Assembly (NCBI GenBank): GCA_031379665.1 | Contig: JANNFI010000116.1 | Coordinates: 1-36,110, forward strand | DNA: 36,110 bases | Direction of reading: 5' to 3' | Source: SZUA-254 sp031379665 | GTDB taxonomy: Bacteria; Bacteroidota; Ignavibacteria; UBA10030; SZUA-254 | Shown here: piece after piece, positions 7,192 to 15,002 of the stretch | Numbering within the stretch: position 1 is the first letter of the stretch | Layout of the letters: every line of letters starts with the position of its first letter | Made by a program: the position numbers and the translations under genes | The notes under the pieces: generated by a model | The model's input: the letters and a program-made list of their open reading frames with translations, nothing else | The model's database searches: none | Told to the model about the DNA's origin: nothing

Positions 7192-8982
7192 GTGCAGGAA
7201 GAAGAAATACTCGGTAAGGCGTACGACGGCCGGCTGATGAAGCGTCTGATCCGGTACCTGAAGGCGTACCGGTGGCACGTCGCGCTCGGCATCCTCTTGA
7301 GCGTGATCGTCTCGGCGCTCGAGGCGGTGCGCCCCTGGTTCACGAAGCACGCCGTGGACGTGAACATCGCCGAGGGCGACCGCGAGGGCCTGCTCGTGAC
7401 GAGCCTCCTGTTCCTCGCGGTGCTCATCGTGCGGGGCCTGGTGCAGTACGCCAGCGCCTACCTGACACAGTGGATCGGGCAGAAGACGATCCTCGACCTC
7501 AGGATGGAGGTGTTCACCCACCTCCAGAAACTGGGGATCCGGTTCTTCGACAAGAACCCGATCGGCCGGCTGATCACCCGCGTGACGAACGACATCGAGG
7601 TCCTGAACGAAATGTTCTCGTCGGGCATCGTGATGGTCTTCAGCGACGTCTTCACGATCATCGGGATCCTCTGGTTCATGTTCACGATGAACTGGAAGCT
7701 GGCGCTCGTCTCGCTGAGCGTCCTCCCACTCCTCTTCTACGGGACGTTTCTCTTCAGGAGGAAGGCCCGCGAGGCGTACCGGGACGTCCGGCACCAGGTG
7801 GCGCGCATCAACACGTTCATGCAGGAGCACATCACCGGGATGATGGTGGACCAGATCTTCAACCGGGAGAAAAAATCGTACAAGAAGTTCTCTCCGATCA
7901 ACGCCGCGCACCGCGATGCCAACATCCGGTCGATCTTCTACTACTCGCTCTTCTACCCCGGCGTGGAGATCATCGGCGCCATCGCCGTCGGGCTCATCAT
8001 CTGGTACGCGGGGGTGGACGCCCTGGGCGGGTCGATCACCGTCGGCACGGTAATGGCCTTCCTCCAGTTCAACGAAATGTTCTGGAGGCCGATCCGCGAC
8101 CTCTCGGAAAAATACAACATCATGCAGGCGGCGATGGCCTCCTCCGAGCGGGTCTTTACACTACTGGACAACGACACCGTCGTCCGCGACGCCGAAACCC
8201 CTGTTCCGCTGGGAACGCCACGCGGCGAGATCGAATTCAGAAACGTCTGGTTCGCCTATAATAAAGAGGAATGGGTCCTGAAGGACGTCTCCTTCTCGAT
8301 CAAACCGGGCGATACCATCGCCATCGTGGGGCACACGGGAGCCGGCAAAACCTCGATCATCAATCTCCTGATGCGCTTCTATGACTTTCAGAAGGGCTCG
8401 GTCCTGATCGACGGGGCCGACATCCGGTCGTTTGCGCAGAAAGACCTCCGGGCCCACCTCGCGCTGGTGCTCCAGGACGTCTTCCTCTTCTCTGGCGACA
8501 TCAAGACGAACATCAGCCTGGGGAACGAGGCGATCCCGCTCGACCGCGTGAAGGCTGCCGCCCGGTTCGTGGGGGCTAACAGGTTCATCGAACAGCTCGA
8601 CGGCGGATACGACGCCGAGGTCAAGGAGCGCGGGGCGACGCTCTCGGTCGGGCAGAAACAACTCGTGTCGTTCGCCAGGGCGCTTGCGGCCAATCCCCGC
8701 ATTTTAATTTTAGACGAGGCCACGTCGAGCGTCGACACCGAGACCGAGATCCTCATCCAGCAGGCGATCCGGAAACTCCTCGAAGGGCGGACCTCGATCG
8801 TCATCGCCCACCGCCTGTCCACCATCCAACGGGCAAACACGATCATCGTCATGCACAAGGGGGAGATCCGCGAGATGGGATCACACCAGAAGCTGCTGGA
8901 ATTGAAGGGCATCTACCACAAGCTGTACCGGCTCCAATATAAGGAGCAGGCGGAAGCGCCGGTCCCGGGTCCCGCCGCATGA
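7192..8982 (+). CDS. ABC exporter subunit B (fused permease/ATPase, canonical catalytic site)
   Basis: This 596-residue half-transporter starts at GTG 11 nt after subunit A. Its membrane domain covers about residues 15-330. Its nucleotide-binding domain has Walker A GHTGAGKTS (about residue 381), Walker B LILDEATSSVD with the catalytic Glu509, and H-loop IVIAHR. The signature is LSVGQKQL rather than LSGGQ. Together with subunit A this gives one complete site (B Walker motifs with A signature) and one degenerate site (Asp504 with LSVGQ), the textbook asymmetry of heterodimeric exporters. A short run of AT-rich codons (ATT TTA ATT TTA, 8701-8712) encodes Walker B and stands out in a GC-rich gene. 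Confidence 0.94.
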   Translation: MQEEEILGKAYDGRLMKRLIRYLKAYRWHVALGILLSVIVSALEAVRPWFTKHAVDVNIAEGDREGLLVTSLLFLAVLIVRGLVQYASAYLTQWIGQKTILDLRMEVFTHLQKLGIRFFDKNPIGRLITRVTNDIEVLNEMFSSGIVMVFSDVFTIIGILWFMFTMNWKLALVSLSVLPLLFYGTFLFRRKAREAYRDVRHQVARINTFMQEHITGMMVDQIFNREKKSYKKFSPINAAHRDANIRSIFYYSLFYPGVEIIGAIAVGLIIWYAGVDALGGSITVGTVMAFLQFNEMFWRPIRDLSEKYNIMQAAMASSERVFTLLDNDTVVRDAETPVPLGTPRGEIEFRNVWFAYNKEEWVLKDVSFSIKPGDTIAIVGHTGAGKTSIINLLMRFYDFQKGSVLIDGADIRSFAQKDLRAHLALVLQDVFLFSGDIKTNISLGNEAIPLDRVKAAARFVGANRFIEQLDGGYDAEVKERGATLSVGQKQLVSFARALAANPRILILDEATSSVDTETEILIQQAIRKLLEGRTSIVIAHRLSTIQRANTIIVMHKGEIREMGSHQKLLELKGIYHKLYRLQYKEQAEAPVPGPAA

Positions 8983-9113
8983 AGGCAGCGAAACCGGGGC
9001 AGGCCGGGGGCAAAGGTGGCCCCAGGAACGAATTTACGGGGTCGGGGCATCCGGGAACATTTTTCCCCGCCCGGAAGTAGAAAGCATACCCACATCCATA
9101 CCAAGAGGCCATT

Positions 9114-10589
9114 ATGATCACCATCCTTCGCGCCGTGTCCGCGGCATTCGCCGTCGTCTCGATTTCGGGAGCGCTTTCGGCGCAGACGCCCGACGCCACT
9201 GCGGGCGACCGTTCTTCGATCGACCTGACAGTCTACAACCAGAACCTTTCGCTCATCAGGGAGGAACGATCGGTGTCGCTCACCTCGGGCATCAACCACG
9301 TCGTCGTCCCTGACATCCCCGCGACCATCGACGGGACGTCGCTCCATTTCAGGAGCCTCCTCGACCCGACCGGCGTGCGCATCCTCGAACAGAACTACCA
9401 GTACGATCTCGTGAGCCAGGCGAAACTCCTCGAGAAATACATCGGGAAGGAGATCGAATTCGTCCGGCTCAACGAAGAGACGAAGCAGGAATACACCGTC
9501 AAGGGAAAATTGCTCGCCGCCGGGTTCGGCGGCAGGGGCGGCGTCGTGGCGGAAATCAACGGCAAGGTCGAGATGGATCCGGCCGGTCGGATGGTGCTCC
9601 CCTCGCTTCCGGAAGGCCTGATCCTGAAGCCCCGATTGCGCTGGATGGTGGACAACTCGAAGGCCGGCACCCATAAGATCGAGCTGAGTTACCTCGCGGG
9701 TGGACTCTCCTGGAGCGCCGACTATGTCGCACTGCTCTCAAAGGACGACGACGAGCTCGACCTGACCGGATGGGTGACGCTCTCGAACAACTCCGGCACA
9801 GGGTTCCGGGGGGCCGGCCTTAAGCTCGTGGCCGGTGACGTGAACGTGGTGCAGGAAGCGATGGCGGGCAACGGGATGATGCGGATGAAGAGTACGATGG
9901 CCGACGCCGCGGCGCCGCAGTTCGAACAGTCCGAACTCTTCGAGTACAAGATGTACACCTTGCAGCGAAAGACCGACCTGAACCCGAACGAAACGAAGCA
10001 GATCGAGCTCGTCTCCGGCCGGGACGTCGCCGCGAAGAAGATGTTCATTTACGACGGCGTCGCCGACCAGTGGCGCTACTGGTGGAACAACCCGTCGTAC
10101 CGGAATCAGCAATCGTTCGGCGAGGTGGCGAACACCAAGGTGGGGACTTTCGTGACGTTTCGGAATGACAAGAAGTCGTCGCTCGGGATTCCGCTGCCGA
10201 AGGGAAAGGTCCGCGTCTACAAGCTCGACGAGGACGGCAAGGAACAGTTCGTGGGGGAGGACAGAATCGACCACACGCCGAAGGATGAAGAGGTTCGCTT
10301 ATACCTCGGGAATGCGTTCGACATCGTCGGCGAGCGCGCGCAGGTCGACTTCAAGTCGATGGCGTCCGGGAAGGTGGTCGAGGAGACGATCCGGATAAAG
10401 ATCCGCAATCACAAGGACGAGCAGGTCACCGTCCAGGTCTACGAACACCCCTGGCGATGGAACGAGTGGGAGATCACGAAGAAGTCGGGAGAGTTCGAGA
10501 AGGTGGACCAGTCCACGATCCGCTTCCCGGTGACCGTCCCGAAGGACGGCGAGACGACAGTGACATATACGATCAGGTACGAGTGGTAG
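9114..10589 (+). CDS. Exported DUF4139-family protein
   Basis: The product is 491 residues. It begins with a Sec signal peptide (hydrophobic residues 3-23 ending ALSAQ), so it should be periplasmic or outer-membrane associated. The mature part starts with SIDLTVYNQNLSLIREER and continues with beta-rich segments: the YNQNL..V opening, the DIPATIDGTSLHF strand, WSADYVALL, and a C-terminal TVTYTIRYEW. This is the layout of DUF4139 proteins. I see no catalytic motif and the family function is not established. A Met-rich stretch around residues 250-265 looks like a flexible insertion. It is flanked by an ABC exporter upstream and a strong terminator 30 nt downstream. I found no convincing promoter in 8983-9113, which holds only a GC-rich spacer and a weak AGAGG before the ATG. 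Confidence 0.8.
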   Translation: MITILRAVSAAFAVVSISGALSAQTPDATAGDRSSIDLTVYNQNLSLIREERSVSLTSGINHVVVPDIPATIDGTSLHFRSLLDPTGVRILEQNYQYDLVSQAKLLEKYIGKEIEFVRLNEETKQEYTVKGKLLAAGFGGRGGVVAEINGKVEMDPAGRMVLPSLPEGLILKPRLRWMVDNSKAGTHKIELSYLAGGLSWSADYVALLSKDDDELDLTGWVTLSNNSGTGFRGAGLKLVAGDVNVVQEAMAGNGMMRMKSTMADAAAPQFEQSELFEYKMYTLQRKTDLNPNETKQIELVSGRDVAAKKMFIYDGVADQWRYWWNNPSYRNQQSFGEVANTKVGTFVTFRNDKKSSLGIPLPKGKVRVYKLDEDGKEQFVGEDRIDHTPKDEEVRLYLGNAFDIVGERAQVDFKSMASGKVVEETIRIKIRNHKDEQVTVQVYEHPWRWNEWEITKKSGEFEKVDQSTIRFPVTVPKDGETTVTYTIRYEW

Positions 10590-10619
10590 GCGGCCCCGAA
10601 TCAGATTTCAGCAGCACAC

Positions 10620-10647
10620 GAAACAGCCCGTTCGCGCGGGCTGTTTC
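10620..10647 (+). terminator. Strong hairpin terminator between convergent DUF4139 gene and fbp
   Basis: GAAACAGCCCG and CGGGCTGTTTC make a perfect 11-bp stem with a 6-nt TTCGCG loop. On the + strand it is followed by TATTTA. Because both arms end in A- or T-rich bases, the hairpin can serve both strands. Its last base is the first base of the fbp stop codon on the opposite strand. Confidence 0.85.
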
Positions 10648-11660
10648 TATTTACCCCCGTTCAAAAACCTCTGGCAGGTGTCGATGTCTTCGGAGCTCCC
10701 GAGGAACACCGGAGTGCGCTGGTGGAGTGTGGTCGGCACGATGTTCAGGACGCTCTGCTTCCCGTCGCTCGATTTTCCCCCCGCCTGATCGAAGATGAAG
10801 GCCATCGGATTGCATTCGTACATCAACCGGAGCTTGCCGTCCGGGTTCTGAGTGTCCGCCGGGTAGGCGAAGATGCCGCCGTAGAGGAGCGTGCGGTGAG
10901 CGTCGGCCACCATCGTGCCGATGTACCGGAGCGAGTAGGGCCGGCCGGTGGCCTTGTCCTGCTCCTTCAGGTATTGAATGTACTTCTGCATCCCCGGGTC
11001 CCAGTTGGAGGCGTTCCCCTCGTTGAGGCTGTAAATCTTCCCCTTCGACGGGATCCTGATGTTCTCGTGCGACAGCAGGAACTCCCCGACCGACGGATCG
11101 AGCGTGAAGCCGTGCACGCCGTGACCGGTCGAATAGACGAACATCGTGCTGGAACCGTAGATGATGTAGCCGGCGGCCACCTGCTTGTAGCCCGGCTGGA
11201 GGCAGTCGGCCAGCGTCCCCTTCCCCCCGCCGTCGCTGACCCGCCTGAAGATGCTGAAGATTGAGCCGATGGTGATGTTCGCGTCGATGTTGGATGACCC
11301 GTCGAGCGGGTCGTAGAGCAGCACGTACTTCCCGGCCTTGTAGCGGTCGGGAATGTGGAGGATGTCCTCGTTCTCCTCCGAGGCCATCACGCAGATGTGC
11401 CCGCCGTGGTCCATCGCCTTGAAGATCGTCTCGTCGGCGAAGACGTCGAGCTTCCTCACCACATCGCCGCTGACGTTCATCCGATCTGTCGATCCCATCA
11501 CGTTGACGAGCCCCGCCTTGCTCACTTCGCGCCAGACCAGCTTCGCCGCCAGCGCGAGGTCGTGCAGGAGTCCGGAAAATTCGCCGGTCGCCCCGGGGTG
11601 CATTTCCTCCCCCTCGTTGATGAACCTCTCGAGCGTCATGAATTTCGTCAACTCTGTCAT
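10647..11660 (-). CDS. fbp: Fructose-1,6-bisphosphatase class I
   Basis: FBPase hydrolyses fructose-1,6-bisphosphate to fructose-6-phosphate, the committed step of gluconeogenesis. The 337-residue protein is of normal length. The metal and substrate motif YDPLDGSSNID lies near residues 113-123, preceded by MASEENED (metal-binding Glu residues). GDVVRKLDVFADE, LRYIGTMVADAHRTL and GGIFAYP are the later substrate-pocket segments of class I enzymes. It is transcribed divergently from etfB and converges on the DUF4139 gene. A well-formed promoter lies 51 nt upstream. No Shine-Dalgarno is visible before the ATG. Confidence 0.96.
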   Translation of the reverse strand: MTELTKFMTLERFINEGEEMHPGATGEFSGLLHDLALAAKLVWREVSKAGLVNVMGSTDRMNVSGDVVRKLDVFADETIFKAMDHGGHICVMASEENEDILHIPDRYKAGKYVLLYDPLDGSSNIDANITIGSIFSIFRRVSDGGGKGTLADCLQPGYKQVAAGYIIYGSSTMFVYSTGHGVHGFTLDPSVGEFLLSHENIRIPSKGKIYSLNEGNASNWDPGMQKYIQYLKEQDKATGRPYSLRYIGTMVADAHRTLLYGGIFAYPADTQNPDGKLRLMYECNPMAFIFDQAGGKSSDGKQSVLNIVPTTLHQRTPVFLGSSEDIDTCQRFLNGGK

Positions 11661-11710
11661 TGGCGATCCGTCCGGATTGATGGTGGGTGAAACACGACCG
11701 TTATAAAAAA

Positions 11711-11739
11711 AATTTAGCGAAATGGCCCGGTAGTTGCAA
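11711..11739 (-). promoter_or_regulatory. Promoter for fbp
   Basis: On the minus strand: TTGCAA, 17 nt, TAAATT, with an ATG about 50 nt downstream at 11660. A run of eight T follows the -10. It is divergent from, and only 9 nt away from, the etfB promoter, so one bound regulator could affect both. Confidence 0.65.
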
Positions 11740-11748
11740 TACCGATTC

Positions 11749-11777
11749 TTGCCTTTCTACCCGATTGTCCCTATATT
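11749..11777 (+). promoter_or_regulatory. Promoter for etfBA
   Basis: TTGCCT, 17 nt, TATATT, then TTC. The -10 ends 54 nt before the etfB ATG. It also fits the Bacteroidota form TTG-N20-TAnnTTT. The 11661-11831 gap contains only these two divergent promoters and their leaders. Confidence 0.65.
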
Positions 11778-11831
11778 TCAACGGAAAACGAGCCTGCCGA
11801 CGACAATCGCCATCATTCACCCCGGACCGAA

Positions 11832-12578
11832 ATGAAAATAATCGTCTGCGTCAACCACGTCCCCGACACCGAAACGAAGGTCAAGGTCGGTGCCGACGGG
11901 AAGACCATCGACAAGAGCGGCGTCAACTATATGCTGAACCCGTTCGACGAGTTCGCCATCGAGGCCGCGCTGAAATTAAAGGAACAATTCGGCGGCGAAA
12001 CGATAGCGCTCTCCCTCGGCCCCGACGCCAACAAGGAGACGCTTCGCAAGGCGCTCGCGATGGGCGTCGAGAAGGCCGTCCTCCTGAAGGACGACGCTGT
12101 CCGCGATTCGTTTTCGGTCGCGCGGGCGATCTCGGAGGAACTGAAGGAGATGAAGCCGGACTGCGTGCTCTTCGGGCGCCAGTCGATCGATTATTACAAC
12201 GAACAGCTGCCCGGCCTCGTGGCGGAGTACCTCGGCTGGCCGTCGGTCTCCGTCGTGGTGAAGATGGAGGCGAAGGACGGAAAGCTCGTGTGCGAGCGGG
12301 AGATCGAGGGTGGACACGAGGTCGTCGAGACCACCTTCCCGGCAGTCATCTCGGCCCAGAAAGGCCTCAACGAGCCGCGCTATCCGTCGCTGAAGGGGAT
12401 CATGGCCGCAAAGACGAAACCGATCGAGGAACGCCCCGCGAAACAGTTCCCGGCCGGCGTCGAGGTGCTCTCGATGTCGAAACCAGTGGCGAAGGCGCCG
12501 GGGAGGATCGTTGGCACCGATGCCTCCGCCGTGCCCGAGCTCGTACGACTGCTTCAGCAGGAAGCGAAAGTCATCTAA
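11832..12578 (+). CDS. etfB: Electron transfer flavoprotein subunit beta
   Basis: EtfB is the AMP-binding subunit of the ETF heterodimer, which shuttles electrons from acyl-CoA and related dehydrogenases to the quinone pool. The 248-residue product opens with KIIVCVNHVPDTE and has the conserved LNPFDEFAIEAAL segment. LFGRQSIDYYNEQLPGLVAEYL and the late ITTEKGLNEPRYPS-type element (SAQKGLNEPRYPSLKG) are also present. Length is typical. etfA follows after 78 nt, and no acyl-CoA dehydrogenase or ETF-quinone oxidoreductase gene is in the window. Confidence 0.95.
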   Translation: MKIIVCVNHVPDTETKVKVGADGKTIDKSGVNYMLNPFDEFAIEAALKLKEQFGGETIALSLGPDANKETLRKALAMGVEKAVLLKDDAVRDSFSVARAISEELKEMKPDCVLFGRQSIDYYNEQLPGLVAEYLGWPSVSVVVKMEAKDGKLVCEREIEGGHEVVETTFPAVISAQKGLNEPRYPSLKGIMAAKTKPIEERPAKQFPAGVEVLSMSKPVAKAPGRIVGTDASAVPELVRLLQQEAKVI

Positions 12579-12656
12579 CGGCCCCGGGCGCCGGCGCAGG
12601 GTCGGCCTCCGCCCCACATACTTCCACATCACCGACAACCGACAGGACACCCCGAG

Positions 12657-13634
12657 ATGAATATCCTGGCATTCGCAGAACAGAGGGACGGAAAATTCAA
12701 GAAGTGCGCCTACGAGGTGGTCCAGGCGGCCCGCCGTGCGGCCGATGGACTCGGGGGAACGCTGAGTGTCGTCGTCATCGGCAAGAACGTCACCTCCATC
12801 GCTCCCGCTCTGGGCGCCTACGGCGCGACGCGGGTGATTGCGCTCGAGGACGACCGCCTCGAGCGGTACTCGACCACGGCGTACTCGAAGGTCTTCTCGG
12901 ACGCCGCCGCGAAGGAGTCCCCTTCGGTGATCTTCTTCCCGGCAAGCCAGATGGGGAAGGACATGGCCCCGAGGGTATCGGCGAGGCTCGGCGCCGCGAT
13001 CGCCGCGGACTGCACGGCGTTTCGGATCGAGAACGGCGACGTCGTCGCCACGCGCCCCGTGTATGCGGGGAAGGCGCTCGTGGAGGTGAAGGTCACCACG
13101 GCGGTGAAGATCTTCAGCCTTCGCCCCAACGTGTTCACCGCCGCGGCTGTCGGGGGCGGCGCCCCCCCGGTGGTCGAGAGTGTCAGGCCGGCGCTCTCCG
13201 ACGCCGATTTCGCGGCGAAAGTTACTGCCGTGAAGGTGTCGGAAGGGCGCCCCGACGTGACTGAGGCGGCCATCATCGTATCCGGCGGCCGCGGCCTTAA
13301 GGCCCCCGAGAACTTCAAGCTGGTCGAAGACCTCGCCGACGTCCTCGGGGCCGCGGTCGGCGCATCGCGGGCCGTGGTCGACGCCGGGTGGCGGCCCCAC
13401 GACGAACAGGTCGGCCAGACCGGGAAGACCGTCTCGCCGTCGCTCTACATCGCCTGCGGTATTTCCGGCGCGGTCCAGCACCTTGCGGGTATGTCGAGTT
13501 CTAAGTATATTGTCGCGATCAACAAGGACAAGGACGCCCCGATCTTCCAGGTCGCCGATTACGGAATCGCGGGGGACGTCTTCGAAATTCTGCCAGCGCT
13601 CACCGGCGAACTCAAAAAGGCCCTCGGGAAATAA
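12657..13634 (+). CDS. etfA: Electron transfer flavoprotein subunit alpha
   Basis: EtfA carries the FAD of the ETF complex. The 325-residue protein has an N-terminal domain resembling EtfB (ASQMGKDMAPRVSARLG is the usual conserved stretch) and a C-terminal FAD domain from about residue 195. The FAD signature is complete: VVDAGWRPHDEQVGQTGK near residue 240, then GISGAVQHLAGM, VAINKD and PIFQVADYGIAGD. The 78-nt spacer from etfB (12579-12656) is GC-rich and shows no promoter or terminator. The next gene starts 9 nt after the stop, so etfB, etfA and the nuclease-like gene look like one operon. Confidence 0.95.
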   Translation: MNILAFAEQRDGKFKKCAYEVVQAARRAADGLGGTLSVVVIGKNVTSIAPALGAYGATRVIALEDDRLERYSTTAYSKVFSDAAAKESPSVIFFPASQMGKDMAPRVSARLGAAIAADCTAFRIENGDVVATRPVYAGKALVEVKVTTAVKIFSLRPNVFTAAAVGGGAPPVVESVRPALSDADFAAKVTAVKVSEGRPDVTEAAIIVSGGRGLKAPENFKLVEDLADVLGAAVGASRAVVDAGWRPHDEQVGQTGKTVSPSLYIACGISGAVQHLAGMSSSKYIVAINKDKDAPIFQVADYGIAGDVFEILPALTGELKKALGK

Positions 13635-13643
13635 GAAGACAGA

Positions 13644-14219
13644 GTGGAAAAAATTCAGGTCGACATACTGGGGCTCTCGACGAGCCCGGCGAGCGGGGGC
13701 GCGTATGCGCTCATCTTGAAGGAAGTGAACGGTAACCGCCGCCTGCCGATCATCATCGGCGCGTTCGAGGCGCAGTCGATCGCCCTCGAGATGGAGGGGA
13801 TCAAGCCTCCCCGGCCGCTCACCCACGACCTGATGAAGAACATTCTCGAGTCCCTCGGCAGCGACCTCTCCGAAATCACCATCAGCGAACTCAAGGACGG
13901 CACGTTCTTCGCGCGGCTGATCTTCGACACGCAGGAAATCGACGCCCGGCCGAGCGACGCGATCGCTCTCGCGGTCAGGTTCGGCGCTCCGATTTTCGTG
14001 GTGGACAAGGTGATGGACGAGGCGGGTTTCCTCCCCGAGAACGAGGACGCGGAAAACGCGGAAGGGGCCGCCGCCGCGCTGCCGCCGGCCGGCAAGGAAG
14101 GCAAGGTTACAAAACTCGAGGCTCTCAGGGGGCAGCTGAAGGAGGCCGTGGAGCATGAGGACTACGAGAAGGCCGCCACGCTAAGGGACGACATCAGGAG
14201 GATCGAGCAGAGCCAGTAA
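13644..14219 (+). CDS. Bifunctional nuclease family (DUF151) protein with C-terminal UVR motif
   Basis: The 191-residue protein starts at GTG, 9 nt after etfA. Residues 1-135 form the BFN/DUF151 domain: a beta-strand opening, LPIIIGAFEAQSIALEMEG, RPLTHDL and DARPSDAIALAVRFGAPIFV are the family hallmarks. Residues ~153-190 form a UvrB/UvrC-type helical hairpin (KVTKLEALRGQLKEAVEHED onward), joined by an Ala/Gly-rich linker. The domain has reported nuclease activity in plants and a Thermotoga structure, but the bacterial role is unclear; the UVR motif suggests protein binding. Convergent pdxJ ends 54 nt downstream. The gap (14220-14273) shows no hairpin. Confidence 0.88.
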   Translation: MEKIQVDILGLSTSPASGGAYALILKEVNGNRRLPIIIGAFEAQSIALEMEGIKPPRPLTHDLMKNILESLGSDLSEITISELKDGTFFARLIFDTQEIDARPSDAIALAVRFGAPIFVVDKVMDEAGFLPENEDAENAEGAAAALPPAGKEGKVTKLEALRGQLKEAVEHEDYEKAATLRDDIRRIEQSQ

Positions 14220-14273
14220 CCCGCGCCCGACAATCCCAGCCCGTCCAGCCCGCAGCCGCACCATCGCATCGCG

Positions 14274-15002
14274 TCATTTCCCGCTCGCCGCACTCCTGAT
14301 CAGGCTCACCATTTCCCGCACCGCATTTTCCATCCCCGTCTCCAGCGCCCTCGCGATCACCGCGTGCCCGATGCTCACCTCTTCGATTTCAATAATGCGG
14401 GCGATCGGCGTAATGTTCGTGTAGTCCAGCCCGTGGCCTGCGTTCACCCCGAGCCCGAGCGATCTCGCGTGGAGGGCCGCGGCCTTCACGACCGCCAACA
14501 GTTTTCGCCTCCGGGGCGCGCTGCGTTCGTCGGCATATTCCCCCGTGTGGATTTCGATCATGTCCGCGCCGGCCTCGCGCGAGGCCTCGATCTGCGCGCG
14601 GACCGGGTCCACGAAGAGGCTCACCGCGATGCCGCGGTCGTGGAGGCGGTCAACCGCCGTACGGACCTTCCTCAATTGCCGCACCACGTCGAGCCCCCCC
14701 TCCGTGGTCAGTTCGCGGCGGCGCTCCGGCACCAGCGTCGCAAGTTCCGGCCTGATGCGCCGCGCGACGGCGATGATCTCCGGCGTCGCGGCCATTTCGA
14801 GGTCGAGCTTCGTTGTAACGTTATCACGCAGGCGTTTCACGTCATCGTCCACGATGTGCCGCCGGTCTTCCCGCAGGTGGCAGACAATGCCGACGGCCCC
14901 GGCGCGCTCCGCCGCCAGCGCGGCGGCCACGGGATCGGGGGAGTCGCCGCCGCGGGCGTTCCGCAGCGTGGCGATGTGGTCGATGTTGATCGCGAGTCTC
15001 AG
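14274..15002 (-). CDS. pdxJ: Pyridoxine 5'-phosphate synthase, probable CTG start
   Basis: PdxJ condenses 1-deoxyxylulose-5-phosphate with 3-amino-2-oxopropyl phosphate to pyridoxine phosphate (DXP-dependent vitamin B6 route). The core is unmistakable: NIDHIATLRNARGG, HLREDRRHI, TTKLDLEMA, VPERRRELTTEGGLD, EIHTGEYA, VNAGHGLDYTN and the late SIGHAVIARAL. The family N-terminus (usually M-x-RL-x-VNIDH) is encoded only if translation starts before the first GTG at 14930. In this frame the codon at the expected Met position is CTG (15000-15002), read as (M)RLAINIDH. That CTG overlaps the stop of the upstream YbbR-like gene as CTGA, exactly like the ATGA/GTGA overlaps elsewhere here. No ATG, GTG or TTG exists at a suitable place. 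The result is 242 residues, the normal length. Confidence 0.9.
   Translation of the reverse strand: MRLAINIDHIATLRNARGGDSPDPVAAALAAERAGAVGIVCHLREDRRHIVDDDVKRLRDNVTTKLDLEMAATPEIIAVARRIRPELATLVPERRRELTTEGGLDVVRQLRKVRTAVDRLHDRGIAVSLFVDPVRAQIEASREAGADMIEIHTGEYADERSAPRRRKLLAVVKAAALHARSLGLGVNAGHGLDYTNITPIARIIEIEEVSIGHAVIARALETGMENAVREMVSLIRSAASGK

Noticed and set aside
11976..14156. A 726-codon open frame on the minus strand across etfB, etfA and the BFN gene
   Set aside because: It is the antisense shadow of three well-recognised genes. Its translation is Arg/His/Asp-rich with no domain, as expected from GC-rich codons read backwards.
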